DNA of 51,880 nucleotides, from the NCBI GenBank assembly GCA_014802175.1, contig JAAVCU010000029.1, positions 36,462-88,341 on the forward strand, read 5' to 3'. Both the position numbers and the translations under genes were made by a program. Source of the stretch: Bacteroides sp. (lineage in GTDB: Bacteria > Bacteroidota > Bacteroidia > Bacteroidales > Muribaculaceae). The notes below the pieces were generated by a model. The model saw nothing but the letters and a program-made list of their open reading frames with translations. It did no database searches and had not been told where the DNA came from. Position 1 is the first letter of the stretch, and every line of letters begins with the position of its first letter. This document shows, in pieces, positions 38,487 to 47,482 of the stretch.

Positions 38487-40283
38487 ATGCTTAAAAAGTT
38501 TTTTCTTAATACGTTGTCCTCGTTCGTAGGTACATGGGTTGCTCTTTTTATATTTGCAATAGTAGGAGTTATCGTGACATTCGGCATCATTGGCGGAATC
38601 GCAGCAAAGAATGGTGAATCTGCAAACGTAGGGGTTACGAAGAATTCGATATTAACACTCGAACTTGATGGAAATATTATAGAGTCGGAGATTCCTACCT
38701 CTTTGGATTACGCCTCTTTGTTAAAAGGGAATATTGAGAAGCCGCAGACTCTGAATGTAATAGTTGAATCTTTGAAAGATGCGGCTGAGAATAAAAACAT
38801 CAAAGCTCTTTATATCAAGTGTGGTGCGGCTATAGCATCTCCTGCTACATTCAATGCCATCCGTGAGGCTGTCAAGGATTTTAAGAAATCAGGAAAGAAA
38901 ATCTATGCGTATGCCGACGGATACACTCTCGGTACGTACTACGTTGCTTCACTCGCTGATAAAATTTATCTTAATCCTTATGGAGAGATGGCGATCCAGG
39001 GTATGGGCTCAACTTCTATGTTCTTCAAAGGGTTGATGGATAAGTTGGGTATTGAGTTTCAGGTTGCTAAGGTGGGTACATTTAAATCTGCAGTAGAACC
39101 TTATATCTCTACTCATTTCAGTGATCCGGCAAGAGCTCAGCTCGACACATTATTTTCAATTTCGTGGGATTATATCAAGAAGGGTATTTGTGAGAATCGC
39201 AAGAAACTAAGTTCCTCTAAGATCGATTCCCTTGTTAATAATGGATTGATGTTCTCTTCAGCTGATTTAGCAGTTAAAACCGGGTTTGTTGATGAGGCTG
39301 TATATGAGCGCACCATGGATGAGCGGCTTGCAAAATTAATCGATGTTGATAAGAAGAAACTTAATTTTGTCTCACCTTCCGATCTTGTAGGGCAAACACC
39401 TTGGGGTAATGCTTACACAAGTAAGAATAGAGTAGCAGTGCTTTATGCTACAGGTGAGATTGTGGACGGCGCATCCACCGGCATCAATTATCAGAAGCTT
39501 GTGCCTATCATCACATCTCTTGCAGAAGATGATAATGTCAAGGGTATGGTGTTACGTGTAAATTCACCCGGGGGTTCGGCTTTCGGTAGCGACCAGATTG
39601 GAGAAGCATTGGACTATTTTATGTCGAAAGGCAAACCTCTCGCAGTGTCAATGGGTGACTACGCCGCGTCTGGCGGATATTGGATCTCATGCTGTGCCGA
39701 TAAGATATATGCGGATCCTTTGACCATAACAGGATCTATCGGTATATTCGGATTGATACCTAACGCCAAGGGACTGACTGAAAAATTGGGTGTTAATTTC
39801 GAGACTATCTCCACGAATCCGGCGGCTGCTTTCCCCTCATTGTATAAACCTATGGATGAGAAGCAGCTTGCAATTCTTCAACGTTATGTGGAAGAGGGAT
39901 ATGACCGTTTTATTAGCCGCGTTGCAAAAGGACGTAAACTCAGCAAAGAGAAGGTGATGAATATAGCCGAGGGCAGAGTGTGGAACGCCATGAAGGCTAA
40001 AGAGATCGGTTTGGTCGATTCTCTCGGTTCTCTCGGAGATGCCATTGAGTGGACCGCAAAGAAAGCTGATATTTACGATAAGTACGAGGTGGCTGTTTAT
40101 CCGGAATATAAACCTTCGATTTGGGATATGATTCCTGCCGGCGAATTGAATATCGCAAAATTGATGATTAATGCCGGGAGTGATAATATTACTGCCGATG
40201 GTTTGAAATTTATAGATAATATCCTTTCACGTAACAAAGTTTTGGCCAGAATGCCTGAATTTGAAGTAGTGTTAGGTAAGTAA
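38487..40283 (+). CDS. sppA: Signal peptide peptidase SppA, 67-kDa type
   Basis: This inner-membrane serine protease degrades cleaved signal peptides. The 598-residue protein has one N-terminal helix (FVGTWVALFIFAIVGVIVTFGIIGG) and two tandem S49 domains. The Ser-Lys dyad is visible as K200 in GTFKSAVEPY (first domain) and S395 in DYAASGGYWIS (second domain), as in the long E. coli-type SppA. It starts 68 bases after the glmM-type gene and is followed after 24 bases by lpxK. Confidence 0.94.
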   Translation: MLKKFFLNTLSSFVGTWVALFIFAIVGVIVTFGIIGGIAAKNGESANVGVTKNSILTLELDGNIIESEIPTSLDYASLLKGNIEKPQTLNVIVESLKDAAENKNIKALYIKCGAAIASPATFNAIREAVKDFKKSGKKIYAYADGYTLGTYYVASLADKIYLNPYGEMAIQGMGSTSMFFKGLMDKLGIEFQVAKVGTFKSAVEPYISTHFSDPARAQLDTLFSISWDYIKKGICENRKKLSSSKIDSLVNNGLMFSSADLAVKTGFVDEAVYERTMDERLAKLIDVDKKKLNFVSPSDLVGQTPWGNAYTSKNRVAVLYATGEIVDGASTGINYQKLVPIITSLAEDDNVKGMVLRVNSPGGSAFGSDQIGEALDYFMSKGKPLAVSMGDYAASGGYWISCCADKIYADPLTITGSIGIFGLIPNAKGLTEKLGVNFETISTNPAAAFPSLYKPMDEKQLAILQRYVEEGYDRFISRVAKGRKLSKEKVMNIAEGRVWNAMKAKEIGLVDSLGSLGDAIEWTAKKADIYDKYEVAVYPEYKPSIWDMIPAGELNIAKLMINAGSDNITADGLKFIDNILSRNKVLARMPEFEVVLGK

Positions 40284-40307
40284 GAACGACGCAAAATTAT
40301 TCAGAAC

Positions 40308-41402
40308 ATGACGGCTGATACAAAGAATAGGATTCTGAAATATTTTCTGACGCCCTTCTCGTGGATCTACGGGGGGATTACAGCCGTGCGTAACTGGATG
40401 TTTGATGCCGGTATCCTTCCGCAGGAGAAATTTGATGTGCCTGTGGTGAGTATCGGTAATATAACTGTAGGGGGAACCGGTAAGACTCCGCATACGGAAT
40501 ATATTGTTGAGATGTTGTCCTCGGAGTATAATACAGCGGTGCTGAGTCGGGGCTACAAAAGAAAAACAAAAGGTTTCATAGTTGCCAATTCTCACAGCAC
40601 TCCCGAGAGCGTTGGCGACGAGCCATTGCAGATTTACAATAAGTATGGCTCAAAGGTGAAAGTGGCGGTATGCGAGAACCGTAGGAAAGGTATCAAGGAG
40701 TTGATGCGCCTTTTCCCGGATATTGAGCTAATAGTGCTTGATGATGCTTTCCAACATCGTTATGTTAAGCCTAAGGTGTCTGTGCTGCTGATGGATTATA
40801 ACCGACCGGTATATTCCGACCACCTTTTACCTCTTGGCAGACTGCGTGAGAATCTTCATCAGATCAATAGGGCAGACATGGTGATCGTGACAAAATGTCC
40901 GACTGATATCACCCCGCTCGATTTCCGTCTTGTTCAGAAACATCTGGATCTGATGTCGTTTCAAAAGCTATATTTTTCACGATATATTCAGGGTGGGCTT
41001 CTTCCTGTCTTTCCCGACGATAAACCGTATAGTGTATCGTTGGCAAATCTTACTAAAAACGACACAGTTCTTTTGCTGACAGGTATTGCTAATCCACGAG
41101 GATTTGTGAGGTACTTCAAGTCGTATCCATTCAAGACTAAGGTCTATCATTTCCCTGATCATCATAGTTTCTCGAGAGTAGATCTTGAAAACATTGAAAA
41201 ATTATTTAATTCACTCCCCGGAGAGAGAAAAATAATTCTTACTACAGAAAAAGATGCTGTCAGGTTGTCGTATAACCCATATTTCCCGAATCCGTTGAAG
41301 CCTCTTACATTCTTTATGCCGATTGCAGTCAGAATGGTAAACGGTCTTGACAGCTCAGATTTCATATCAGATCTTAAGAAACAAATTGACCAGAGCGAAT
41401 AA
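40308..41402 (+). CDS. lpxK: Tetraacyldisaccharide 4'-kinase
   Basis: LpxK phosphorylates the lipid A precursor disaccharide at the 4' position on the inner face of the cytoplasmic membrane. The 364-residue protein has an N-terminal membrane-associated helix (ILKYFLTPFSWIYGGITAVRNWMFD). The P-loop VGGTGKTP (54-61) and the acidic LVDDAFQH-type motif (IVLDDAFQHRYVKP) follow, and the C-terminal DHHSF segment is conserved. It sits 24 bases after sppA, and purine nucleoside phosphorylase and thiL follow, a linkage conserved in Bacteroides. Confidence 0.95.
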   Translation: MTADTKNRILKYFLTPFSWIYGGITAVRNWMFDAGILPQEKFDVPVVSIGNITVGGTGKTPHTEYIVEMLSSEYNTAVLSRGYKRKTKGFIVANSHSTPESVGDEPLQIYNKYGSKVKVAVCENRRKGIKELMRLFPDIELIVLDDAFQHRYVKPKVSVLLMDYNRPVYSDHLLPLGRLRENLHQINRADMVIVTKCPTDITPLDFRLVQKHLDLMSFQKLYFSRYIQGGLLPVFPDDKPYSVSLANLTKNDTVLLLTGIANPRGFVRYFKSYPFKTKVYHFPDHHSFSRVDLENIEKLFNSLPGERKIILTTEKDAVRLSYNPYFPNPLKPLTFFMPIAVRMVNGLDSSDFISDLKKQIDQSE

Positions 41403-41455
41403 CAATTCTCCGAAGTTATTTGTTATTACGATGAGTGAATGCCTCTGTGCAGGCA
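41399..41455 (+). promoter_or_regulatory. Two small hairpins between lpxK and the phosphorylase gene
   Basis: AATAACAA (41399-41406) pairs with TTGTTATT (41420-41427), and TGCCT (41440-41444) with AGGCA (41451-41455) followed by AACTAATTTTTA. They could be an attenuator or RNA processing site within the operon; neither is strong. Confidence 0.3.
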
Positions 41456-41486
41456 AACTAATTTTTATAACCCTAAATCAAAGATA

Positions 41487-42311
41487 ATGGAAAAGTCATA
41501 TCTTGAGAAGATTAAAGAAACAGCCGAGTTTATCAAATCGACAGTAGGTGAGATGCCTAAGATCGCAATTATTCTCGGTACAGGTCTCGGAGACCTTGTA
41601 AATCATATCGAAATAAAGAAGGAACTTGATTACCACATCATCCCGAATTTCCCGGTGTCAACCGTTGAAGGTCATTCCGGCAAACTTATTTTCGGTAACC
41701 TCGGTGGCAAATATGTCATGGCTATGCAAGGTCGTTTCCACTATTATGAAGGTTACGACATGAAGGAGGTTACTTTCCCTGTTCGTGTCATGAAAGAGAT
41801 AGGAGTCGAGACTCTGTTTGTAAGTAATGCTGCCGGCGGAATGAACAAAGAATTCCGCGTAGGAGATGTTATGATCATTACAGATCATATCAATCTTTTC
41901 CCGGAGAATCCGTTGCGTGGCAAAAACTATAATGAACTCGGACCACGCTTCCCGGCGATGACAGAGGCATACAGTGCCGCTTACATTAATATGGCAGATG
42001 ATATTGCACGCGACAATGATCTCCGACTCATGCATGGCGTTTATGTAGGCACGCCCGGTCCTACATTCGAAACCCCGGCTGAATATGAGTATTTCCGTAT
42101 TATCGGTGGCGATGCTGTCGGAATGTCAACTGTGCCGGAGGTTATCGTTGCAAACCATGCCGGCATGAAGGTCTTCGGTGTGTCGGTAATTACTGATCTC
42201 GGAGGCAAGGATATCAAGGAAGTGCCGACTCACGAGGAGGTGCAGAAAGCTGCGGTTAAGGCTCAGCCTGTAATGACCACAGTAATCAAGCAGATGCTTG
42301 AGAGAATGTAA
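41487..42311 (+). CDS. Purine nucleoside phosphorylase (trimeric, PNP-I type)
   Basis: This enzyme splits purine (deoxy)nucleosides with phosphate for base salvage. The 274-residue protein shows the phosphate-binding ILGTGLGDL, the HSGKLIFG loop, YYEGYDMKEVTFPVRVMKEIG, NAAGGMN and the purine-binding GTPGPTFETPAEYEYFRIIGGDAVGMSTVPEVIVANH. This is the trimeric type-I guanosine/inosine phosphorylase pattern. The ATG at 41487 is preferred; an upstream in-frame ATG at 41439 would add 16 residues that look untranslated. thiL starts 19 bases after it. Confidence 0.93.
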   Translation: MEKSYLEKIKETAEFIKSTVGEMPKIAIILGTGLGDLVNHIEIKKELDYHIIPNFPVSTVEGHSGKLIFGNLGGKYVMAMQGRFHYYEGYDMKEVTFPVRVMKEIGVETLFVSNAAGGMNKEFRVGDVMIITDHINLFPENPLRGKNYNELGPRFPAMTEAYSAAYINMADDIARDNDLRLMHGVYVGTPGPTFETPAEYEYFRIIGGDAVGMSTVPEVIVANHAGMKVFGVSVITDLGGKDIKEVPTHEEVQKAAVKAQPVMTTVIKQMLERM

Positions 42312-42330
42312 ACCACGTTTGATTTAATAT

Positions 42331-43383
42331 ATGGAAAACAATCAGACAGAAATATCATCGCTTGGTGAATTCGGTCTTATAGACCGAATCACCAAGGATT
42401 TTCCTTTGCGTAACGAGTCTTCGAAAAAAGGTGTAGGCGATGACGCCGCTGTTCTTAATTTCGGAGATAAAGAAGTTCTGGTTACGACTGATCTGCTGCT
42501 TGAAGGAATACACTTCGATTTAAGGTATGTTCCGCTGAAGCATCTTGGCTATAAATCGGCGATTGTTAATTTCAGTGATATTTACGCCATGAATGGAACT
42601 CCGAAGCAGATCACAGTCAGTCTCGGTGTTTCAAGTAGATTTACGGTTGAACATATTGAAGAGCTGTATGCGGGCATCCGACTTGCTTGTGAGATCTATG
42701 GAGTAGATCTTGTGGGTGGTGATACCTCCGCATCTGTAACCGGCCTTGTTATAAGTGTGACCTGTATCGGAGAGTCAGAGAAGGGTGAGACAGTGTTCCG
42801 TTCTGGAGCTAAACCAACCGATTTGATATGTGTCAGTGGAGATTTAGGTGCGGCTTATATGGGACTTCAGCTCCTCGAAAGAGAGAATCAAGTTGCCGCT
42901 CAATCTAAAGAGGGTAAGGATTTCCAACCGGATTTTTCAGGGAAGGAGTATATTCTCGAGCGTCAATTGAAACCTGAAGCAAGAAAAGATATTGTTGCAA
43001 TGTTGAAAGAGAATGGTATCAAGCCGACATCGATGATGGATGTAAGTGATGGCCTTTCTTCAGAGTTGCTTCACATCTGTAAGGCCTCTGACACAGGATG
43101 TCGAATTTATGAAGATAAAATTCCGATCGATTATCAGACCGCCGTTATGGCTGAAGAGCTTAATATGAATCTTGTAATGACCGCAATGAATGGCGGAGAG
43201 GATTATGAGCTTTTATTCACAGTGCCATTGACTGAGCATGATAAGGTTGAGAAATTGAAGGGAGTTTCAATTATCGGTTATGTTACCGAGCCAAATTTAG
43301 GTGCAGCAATGGTGACTCGCGATGGCAATGAAATACCAATCACGGCACAAGGGTGGAATTCACTGGCTGCTTCTCAGCAATAA
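42331..43383 (+). CDS. thiL: Thiamine-monophosphate kinase
   Basis: ThiL makes thiamine diphosphate from thiamine monophosphate and ATP, the last step of cofactor synthesis. The 350-residue protein belongs to the PurM/ThiL fold: KKGVGDDAAVL near the N-terminus, the VNFSDIYAMNGTPKQITVSLG segment, LVGGDTSAS metal-binding motif, CVSGDLGAAYMGL, SMMDVSDGLSSELLHI and MNGGEDYELLFTVP. It is the last gene of the sppA-lpxK-pnp-thiL run and is closed by a terminator at 43397-43436. Confidence 0.95.
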   Translation: MENNQTEISSLGEFGLIDRITKDFPLRNESSKKGVGDDAAVLNFGDKEVLVTTDLLLEGIHFDLRYVPLKHLGYKSAIVNFSDIYAMNGTPKQITVSLGVSSRFTVEHIEELYAGIRLACEIYGVDLVGGDTSASVTGLVISVTCIGESEKGETVFRSGAKPTDLICVSGDLGAAYMGLQLLERENQVAAQSKEGKDFQPDFSGKEYILERQLKPEARKDIVAMLKENGIKPTSMMDVSDGLSSELLHICKASDTGCRIYEDKIPIDYQTAVMAEELNMNLVMTAMNGGEDYELLFTVPLTEHDKVEKLKGVSIIGYVTEPNLGAAMVTRDGNEIPITAQGWNSLAASQQ

Positions 43384-43396
43384 CTTATTGGAAATG

Positions 43397-43436
43397 GGGA
43401 ATAGTGTGAAATTCTATTCCCTATTTTGTGTTTTTT
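43397..43436 (+). terminator. Terminator after thiL
   Basis: GGGAATAG (43397-43404) pairs with CTATTCCC (43414-43421) around a 9-base loop, followed by TATTTTGTG and six Ts. Confidence 0.85.
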
Positions 43437-43466
43437 AAAAACGTTAAAGGTTATTTAACAGAGTGG

Positions 43467-43499
43467 ATTGTATCGTTTAATTATAATGTAGTATTTTTG
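43467..43499 (+). promoter_or_regulatory. Promoter of the Bat operon
   Basis: ATTG (43467-43470), a 21-base spacer and TATTTTTG (43492-43499) fit the Bacteroidota consensus with one mismatch in the -33 box. The leader would be about 80 bases long. Confidence 0.6.
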
Positions 43500-43585
43500 C
43501 AACCGAAATGACTTAAGGGCGTAAGCATCTTAACTTATACAAGTCGCTCAGTTAAAAAGAAATTTAAATTAAATAAACCATAATC

Positions 43586-44581
43586 ATGGAAGAAAGCATA
43601 AATATCAGAGAACTCAATGACCTGATTGCATCGAAAAGCAGTTTTGTCAGTATGATCCGCACAGGTATGGATCGCACAATTGTGGGTCAGAAACACCTTG
43701 TCGACAGTCTGTTGATAGCATTGCTCTGCAACGGACACATTCTGCTTGAAGGTGTTCCGGGATTGGCTAAGACATTGGCGATTAAGACGCTTGCGAGTCT
43801 TGTCTCTGCAAAATATAGCCGTATTCAGTTTACTCCGGACCTGCTCCCTGCTGACGTGCTTGGAACGCAGATTTATAGTGTGAAGCGTGAGTCGTTCGAA
43901 GTTAAGAAAGGTCCAATTTTCGCAAACTTCGTATTGGCAGATGAGATTAACCGAGCTCCGGCGAAGGTGCAGAGTGCTCTTCTGGAGGCGATGCAGGAAC
44001 GTCAGGTGACAATCGGCGATGAGACTTTCAAATTGCCGAAGCCTTTCCTCGTGATGGCTACCCAGAACCCGATAGAGCAGGAGGGTACTTATCCTCTTCC
44101 TGAGGCGCAGGTAGACCGTTTCCTTCTCAAGGTGGTTATCGGTTATCCGAATAAAGATGAGGAGAAGATCATTATTCGTCAGAATATTCGTGGAGAGCAG
44201 GTTTCTGTAAATCCTGTTATTGATCCTCAGGAGATTACTGAGGTACAGCAGATCGTGCAGAAAGTATATCTTGACGAGAAGATCGAGAATTATATAGTTG
44301 ATATAGTTTTTGCTACTCGTGAACCGTCGCGTTTCGGACTGAACGACTTACAGAGCATTATTTCATTCGGTGCTTCTCCGCGTGCTTCCATCAGCTTGGC
44401 TCTTGCATCGCGCGCTTATGCTTTCCTTCAGGGTCGTGGCTATGTGATTCCGGAAGATGTCAGAGCAGTTTGTCACGATGTGTTGCGTCATAGAATTGGT
44501 TTGACATACGAGGCTGAGGCTAATAACATCACCACCGATGAAGTGATCACTGATATTCTTGATAAAGTAGTGGTTCCATAA
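43586..44581 (+). CDS. MoxR-family AAA ATPase, first gene of the Bat operon
   Basis: MoxR ATPases act as chaperones for metal insertion or assembly of VWA-domain proteins. The 331-residue protein has Walker A GVPGLAKT (56-63), Walker B FVLADEINRA, sensor 1 VMATQNPIEQEGTYPLPEAQVDRF and the C-terminal lid with SFGASPRASISLALASRAYAF. It heads an eight-gene run with DUF58 and VWA genes, the classic MoxR-BatA/BatB arrangement linked to oxygen tolerance in Bacteroides. The next gene starts two bases after its stop codon. Confidence 0.94.
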   Translation: MEESINIRELNDLIASKSSFVSMIRTGMDRTIVGQKHLVDSLLIALLCNGHILLEGVPGLAKTLAIKTLASLVSAKYSRIQFTPDLLPADVLGTQIYSVKRESFEVKKGPIFANFVLADEINRAPAKVQSALLEAMQERQVTIGDETFKLPKPFLVMATQNPIEQEGTYPLPEAQVDRFLLKVVIGYPNKDEEKIIIRQNIRGEQVSVNPVIDPQEITEVQQIVQKVYLDEKIENYIVDIVFATREPSRFGLNDLQSIISFGASPRASISLALASRAYAFLQGRGYVIPEDVRAVCHDVLRHRIGLTYEAEANNITTDEVITDILDKVVVP

Positions 44582-44582
44582 T

Positions 44583-45458
44583 ATGGATGCTAACGAGTTA
44601 TTAAAGAAAATACGCAAAATCGAGATAAAAACCCGCGGATTGAGTCAGAATATATTCGCGGGTGAATATCATAGTGCCTTCAAAGGACGCGGAATGATAT
44701 TTTCCGAAGTCCGGGAATATCAACCCGGCGATGATATCCGTGATATTGATTGGAATGTGACGGCAAGGCATAATAAACCTTATGTAAAGGTATATGAAGA
44801 GGAGAGGGAGCTGACCGTAATGTTGCTTATAGATGTCAGCGGAAGTCGAAACTTCGGTGCACGCGGAGATCTGAAGAAGGAGCGAATGGCAGAGATTGCC
44901 GCCACACTCGCGTTCTCTTCAATTCAGAATAATGACAAGGTTGGCGTAATTTTCTTTAGCGATAAGATCGAAAAGTTCATTCCCCCTAAAAAAGGAAAGA
45001 AACATATACTTTTGATAATACGAGAGATTATCAGTTTTGAACCTGAAAGCACCGGCACAAATATAGATGTTGCACTTCAGTTTATGACGAATGCAATAAA
45101 GAAGAGATGCTCGGCATTCCTTATCAGTGATTTTATAGATGATCACGATTATTTCAAGAGTATGTCGATTGCAAATCGGAAGCATGATCTCGCATCAATT
45201 CAGGTGTATGACAAGAGAGATGCCGAGATGCCAAATGTAGGATTGATTAGGATAAAGGATCTTGAAACCGGCCAGGACCGATGGATCGACACCTCTTCAT
45301 CTTATGTGCGTAAGGCTTATGCCAAAGATTGGTATGATCAGCAGCAGAAATTGACTTCAATCACTACTCGTAGCGGCGTTGATCTTGCTTCGGTAACTAC
45401 CGATGAGGACTATGTAAAAGCTTTGCTTGGTCTGTTCCGCCGGAGGGGTGCGAAATAA
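44583..45458 (+). CDS. DUF58 domain protein of the Bat operon
   Basis: The 291-residue soluble protein carries the DUF58 block (GMIFSEVREYQPGDDIRDIDWNVTARHNKPYVKVYEEERELTVMLLIDVSGS) followed by a VWA-like region with DVSGS (metal-site type) and a GTNIDVAL segment. Members always accompany MoxR and VWA genes and are thought to be clients or partners of the ATPase. It starts two bases behind moxR and is followed after 11 bases by a membrane protein gene. There are no transmembrane helices, in contrast to BatA and BatB. Confidence 0.92.
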   Translation: MDANELLKKIRKIEIKTRGLSQNIFAGEYHSAFKGRGMIFSEVREYQPGDDIRDIDWNVTARHNKPYVKVYEEERELTVMLLIDVSGSRNFGARGDLKKERMAEIAATLAFSSIQNNDKVGVIFFSDKIEKFIPPKKGKKHILLIIREIISFEPESTGTNIDVALQFMTNAIKKRCSAFLISDFIDDHDYFKSMSIANRKHDLASIQVYDKRDAEMPNVGLIRIKDLETGQDRWIDTSSSYVRKAYAKDWYDQQQKLTSITTRSGVDLASVTTDEDYVKALLGLFRRRGAK

Positions 45459-45469
45459 ATTTTAAGATA

Positions 45470-46498
45470 ATGCGATTAAGAAAAATATTCATAGCATTAG
45501 CGGTTGCGCTCATAGGAGCGTTGCAGTTGTCGGCTGCTCCCATGCATATATCTGCGGAACTTGATTCAGCGGTATTGCTGATGGGGCACCAGACTCTTTT
45601 GCGCCTTACTGTGAATCAGGAGAAGGGTTTAAAGGGTAATTTTCCATTGTTCTCCCAAATCAAAGAGAATGGAATTATTGGTGTCTGTGGAGATAGTGTG
45701 GAGTTTCGCGCACCGGTCAAGATTGACACTGTTGAAAAAGATGGCAGACTGAAGATCGACTATCAGGTGCCTGTGCAGTCTTTTGATTCGGGGTTCTATA
45801 AACTTCCCGAAATTGCTTTTGCAATAGGTAAGGATACTGTAAGATCCAATTCTTTGGCTCTGAAAGTAGTGCCTGTTGTGGTTGATGCTGAGACACCGAT
45901 TGATGATTATGCAAATGTGTCGGATCCGGAAAATTCATCAATCTTCGATGCTGTCCCGGATTGGATGATAGATTACTGGTGGATTGTGCTCCTTTTGATT
46001 CTGGCTATAGTCGCATTCATTTACGCTTGGCTGAAATATAAGAAAGATGGCACTCTGCTTGCAAAGAAACCTCAACCCACACCTTACGAGATTGCGGTTA
46101 GCGCTCTGCAGGAACTCAAAGGGAAAAAACTTTGGGAGAATGGAATGGAGAAAGAGTATTATACCGATCTTATTGACATTATACGTAAGTATATGTTCGG
46201 AAGATTTGGCATCAATGCTATGGAGATGACATCTCGCCAGATTCTCGGAGCAATGAAGAATAACAAGGAATTGCGCGATAAACGTGACTATATACGTCAG
46301 ATTCTGAACATGGCAGACTTTGTGAAGTTTGCCAAGGTAAGACCGTTGCCTGATGACAATATAGCCTCTTTCGAGAATGCACGTAAATTTGTGGAAGAGA
46401 CAAAACCTGTGCCGGTTGAGGAGTCTGAAGATTCACCGGAAAGCCAAAAGGGAAATAAGAAAGATGTGAAGAAATCGCAGAAAGGAGGTAAAAAATGA
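45470..46498 (+). CDS. Bat operon membrane protein with BatD-like ectodomain
   Basis: The 342-residue protein has a signal peptide (MRLRKIFIALAVALIGALQLSAA), a beta-rich periplasmic part (about 25-160), and one transmembrane helix (WWIVLLLILAIVAFIYAWL, about residues 167-185). Its helical cytoplasmic region (PYEIAVSALQELKGKKLWENGMEKEYYTDLIDIIRKYMFGRFG...) resembles DUF4381-type proteins. The tail is highly charged and lysine-rich. It stands where Bacteroides Bat operons have an unnamed membrane protein between DUF58 and BatA. Its stop overlaps the batA start (ATGA). A role in membrane anchoring of the complex is inference. Confidence 0.8.
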   Translation: MRLRKIFIALAVALIGALQLSAAPMHISAELDSAVLLMGHQTLLRLTVNQEKGLKGNFPLFSQIKENGIIGVCGDSVEFRAPVKIDTVEKDGRLKIDYQVPVQSFDSGFYKLPEIAFAIGKDTVRSNSLALKVVPVVVDAETPIDDYANVSDPENSSIFDAVPDWMIDYWWIVLLLILAIVAFIYAWLKYKKDGTLLAKKPQPTPYEIAVSALQELKGKKLWENGMEKEYYTDLIDIIRKYMFGRFGINAMEMTSRQILGAMKNNKELRDKRDYIRQILNMADFVKFAKVRPLPDDNIASFENARKFVEETKPVPVEESEDSPESQKGNKKDVKKSQKGGKK

Positions 46499-47472
46499 TG
46501 CTGAAGCATCCTTACATATTATTGCTGTTTCTATTGTATGTGCCGTTGATTGCATGGTATATATGGAAATGGCGAAATTCCAATCCGGCGATAGGAGTGT
46601 CATCGGTGCGCGCTTTCAGAAAAGTGCGTAATTCTTGGAAAGTATATCTTATGCATTTCTGTTTCGCCTTGCAATTGATTGCGATCGGTGGGATTATTGT
46701 GGCGCTTGCTCGTCCGCAGACTCATGATTCTCACAGCACGTCAAGGGTAGAAGGTACGGATATCGTGCTCGCTATGGATATTTCGAGTTCTATGCTTGCA
46801 ACTGATCTTAAACCCACAAGATTTGATGTAGCCAAGGAAGTTGCGCAGAAGTTTGTGAATCAACGCACGGATGATAATATCGGTCTGGTTGTTTTTTCCG
46901 GTGAGACACTTTCTCTTATGCCGTTAACAAATGATAAGCCTGCATTGATAAATGCCATTTCGGCGATAAAGACAGGAATGCTGAATGATGGCACGGCGAT
47001 TGGAGATGGACTTTCAAGTGCAGTGAATCGTCTGACCTCCGGAAAGGCTAAGTCTAAAAGTATAATTCTTCTTACTGATGGAACGAATAATGCAGGAGAT
47101 GTAGCACCTTCCACCGCAGCGCAGATTGCAAAAGAAAAGGGAATAAAGATTTATACTATTGGTGTGGGCACAAACGGGAGCATTCAGATTACCGATCCTT
47201 ATGGTTTCTCAACGACCACAATGGAGACTAAAATTGATGAGAGTGCGCTGAAACAGATTGCATCGCTTACCAATGGTAAATATTTCCGAGCTACGGATGC
47301 TAAGATGCTCAGAGACATTTTTGAGGAAATCAATGCACTTGAAAAGACCACACTCGATGTGAACAGAATTGTACAGACAGAGGAGAACTTCATGCCATGG
47401 ATTGTATTGGCCTTGTGTGCATTAGGTCTTCAATTATTGTTGCGTTATACAATTCTTCGCAGAATACCATAA
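46495..47472 (+). CDS. batA: BatA, membrane VWA protein
   Basis: The 325-residue inner-membrane protein has two N-terminal helices (YILLLFLLYVPLIAWYIW and FALQLIAIGGIIVALA), a VWA domain with a complete metal-site set (D95-I-S97-S-S99, NDGTAIGDG, LLTDGTNNAGD), and a C-terminal helix (MPWIVLALCALGLQLLLRY). BatA and BatB form a complex in Bacteroides and in Leptospira that supports survival under oxygen stress. It starts at the ATG overlapping the previous stop, and batB follows after 10 bases. Confidence 0.93.
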   Translation: MMLKHPYILLLFLLYVPLIAWYIWKWRNSNPAIGVSSVRAFRKVRNSWKVYLMHFCFALQLIAIGGIIVALARPQTHDSHSTSRVEGTDIVLAMDISSSMLATDLKPTRFDVAKEVAQKFVNQRTDDNIGLVVFSGETLSLMPLTNDKPALINAISAIKTGMLNDGTAIGDGLSSAVNRLTSGKAKSKSIILLTDGTNNAGDVAPSTAAQIAKEKGIKIYTIGVGTNGSIQITDPYGFSTTTMETKIDESALKQIASLTNGKYFRATDAKMLRDIFEEINALEKTTLDVNRIVQTEENFMPWIVLALCALGLQLLLRYTILRRIP

Positions 47473-47482
47473 AGTTTAAGTT

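Noticed and set aside
43501-43575. Leader of the Bat operon considered as a tRNA or riboswitch
   Set aside because: There is no cloverleaf, no TTCGA-type T-arm and no recognisable aptamer core; only short scattered pairings.
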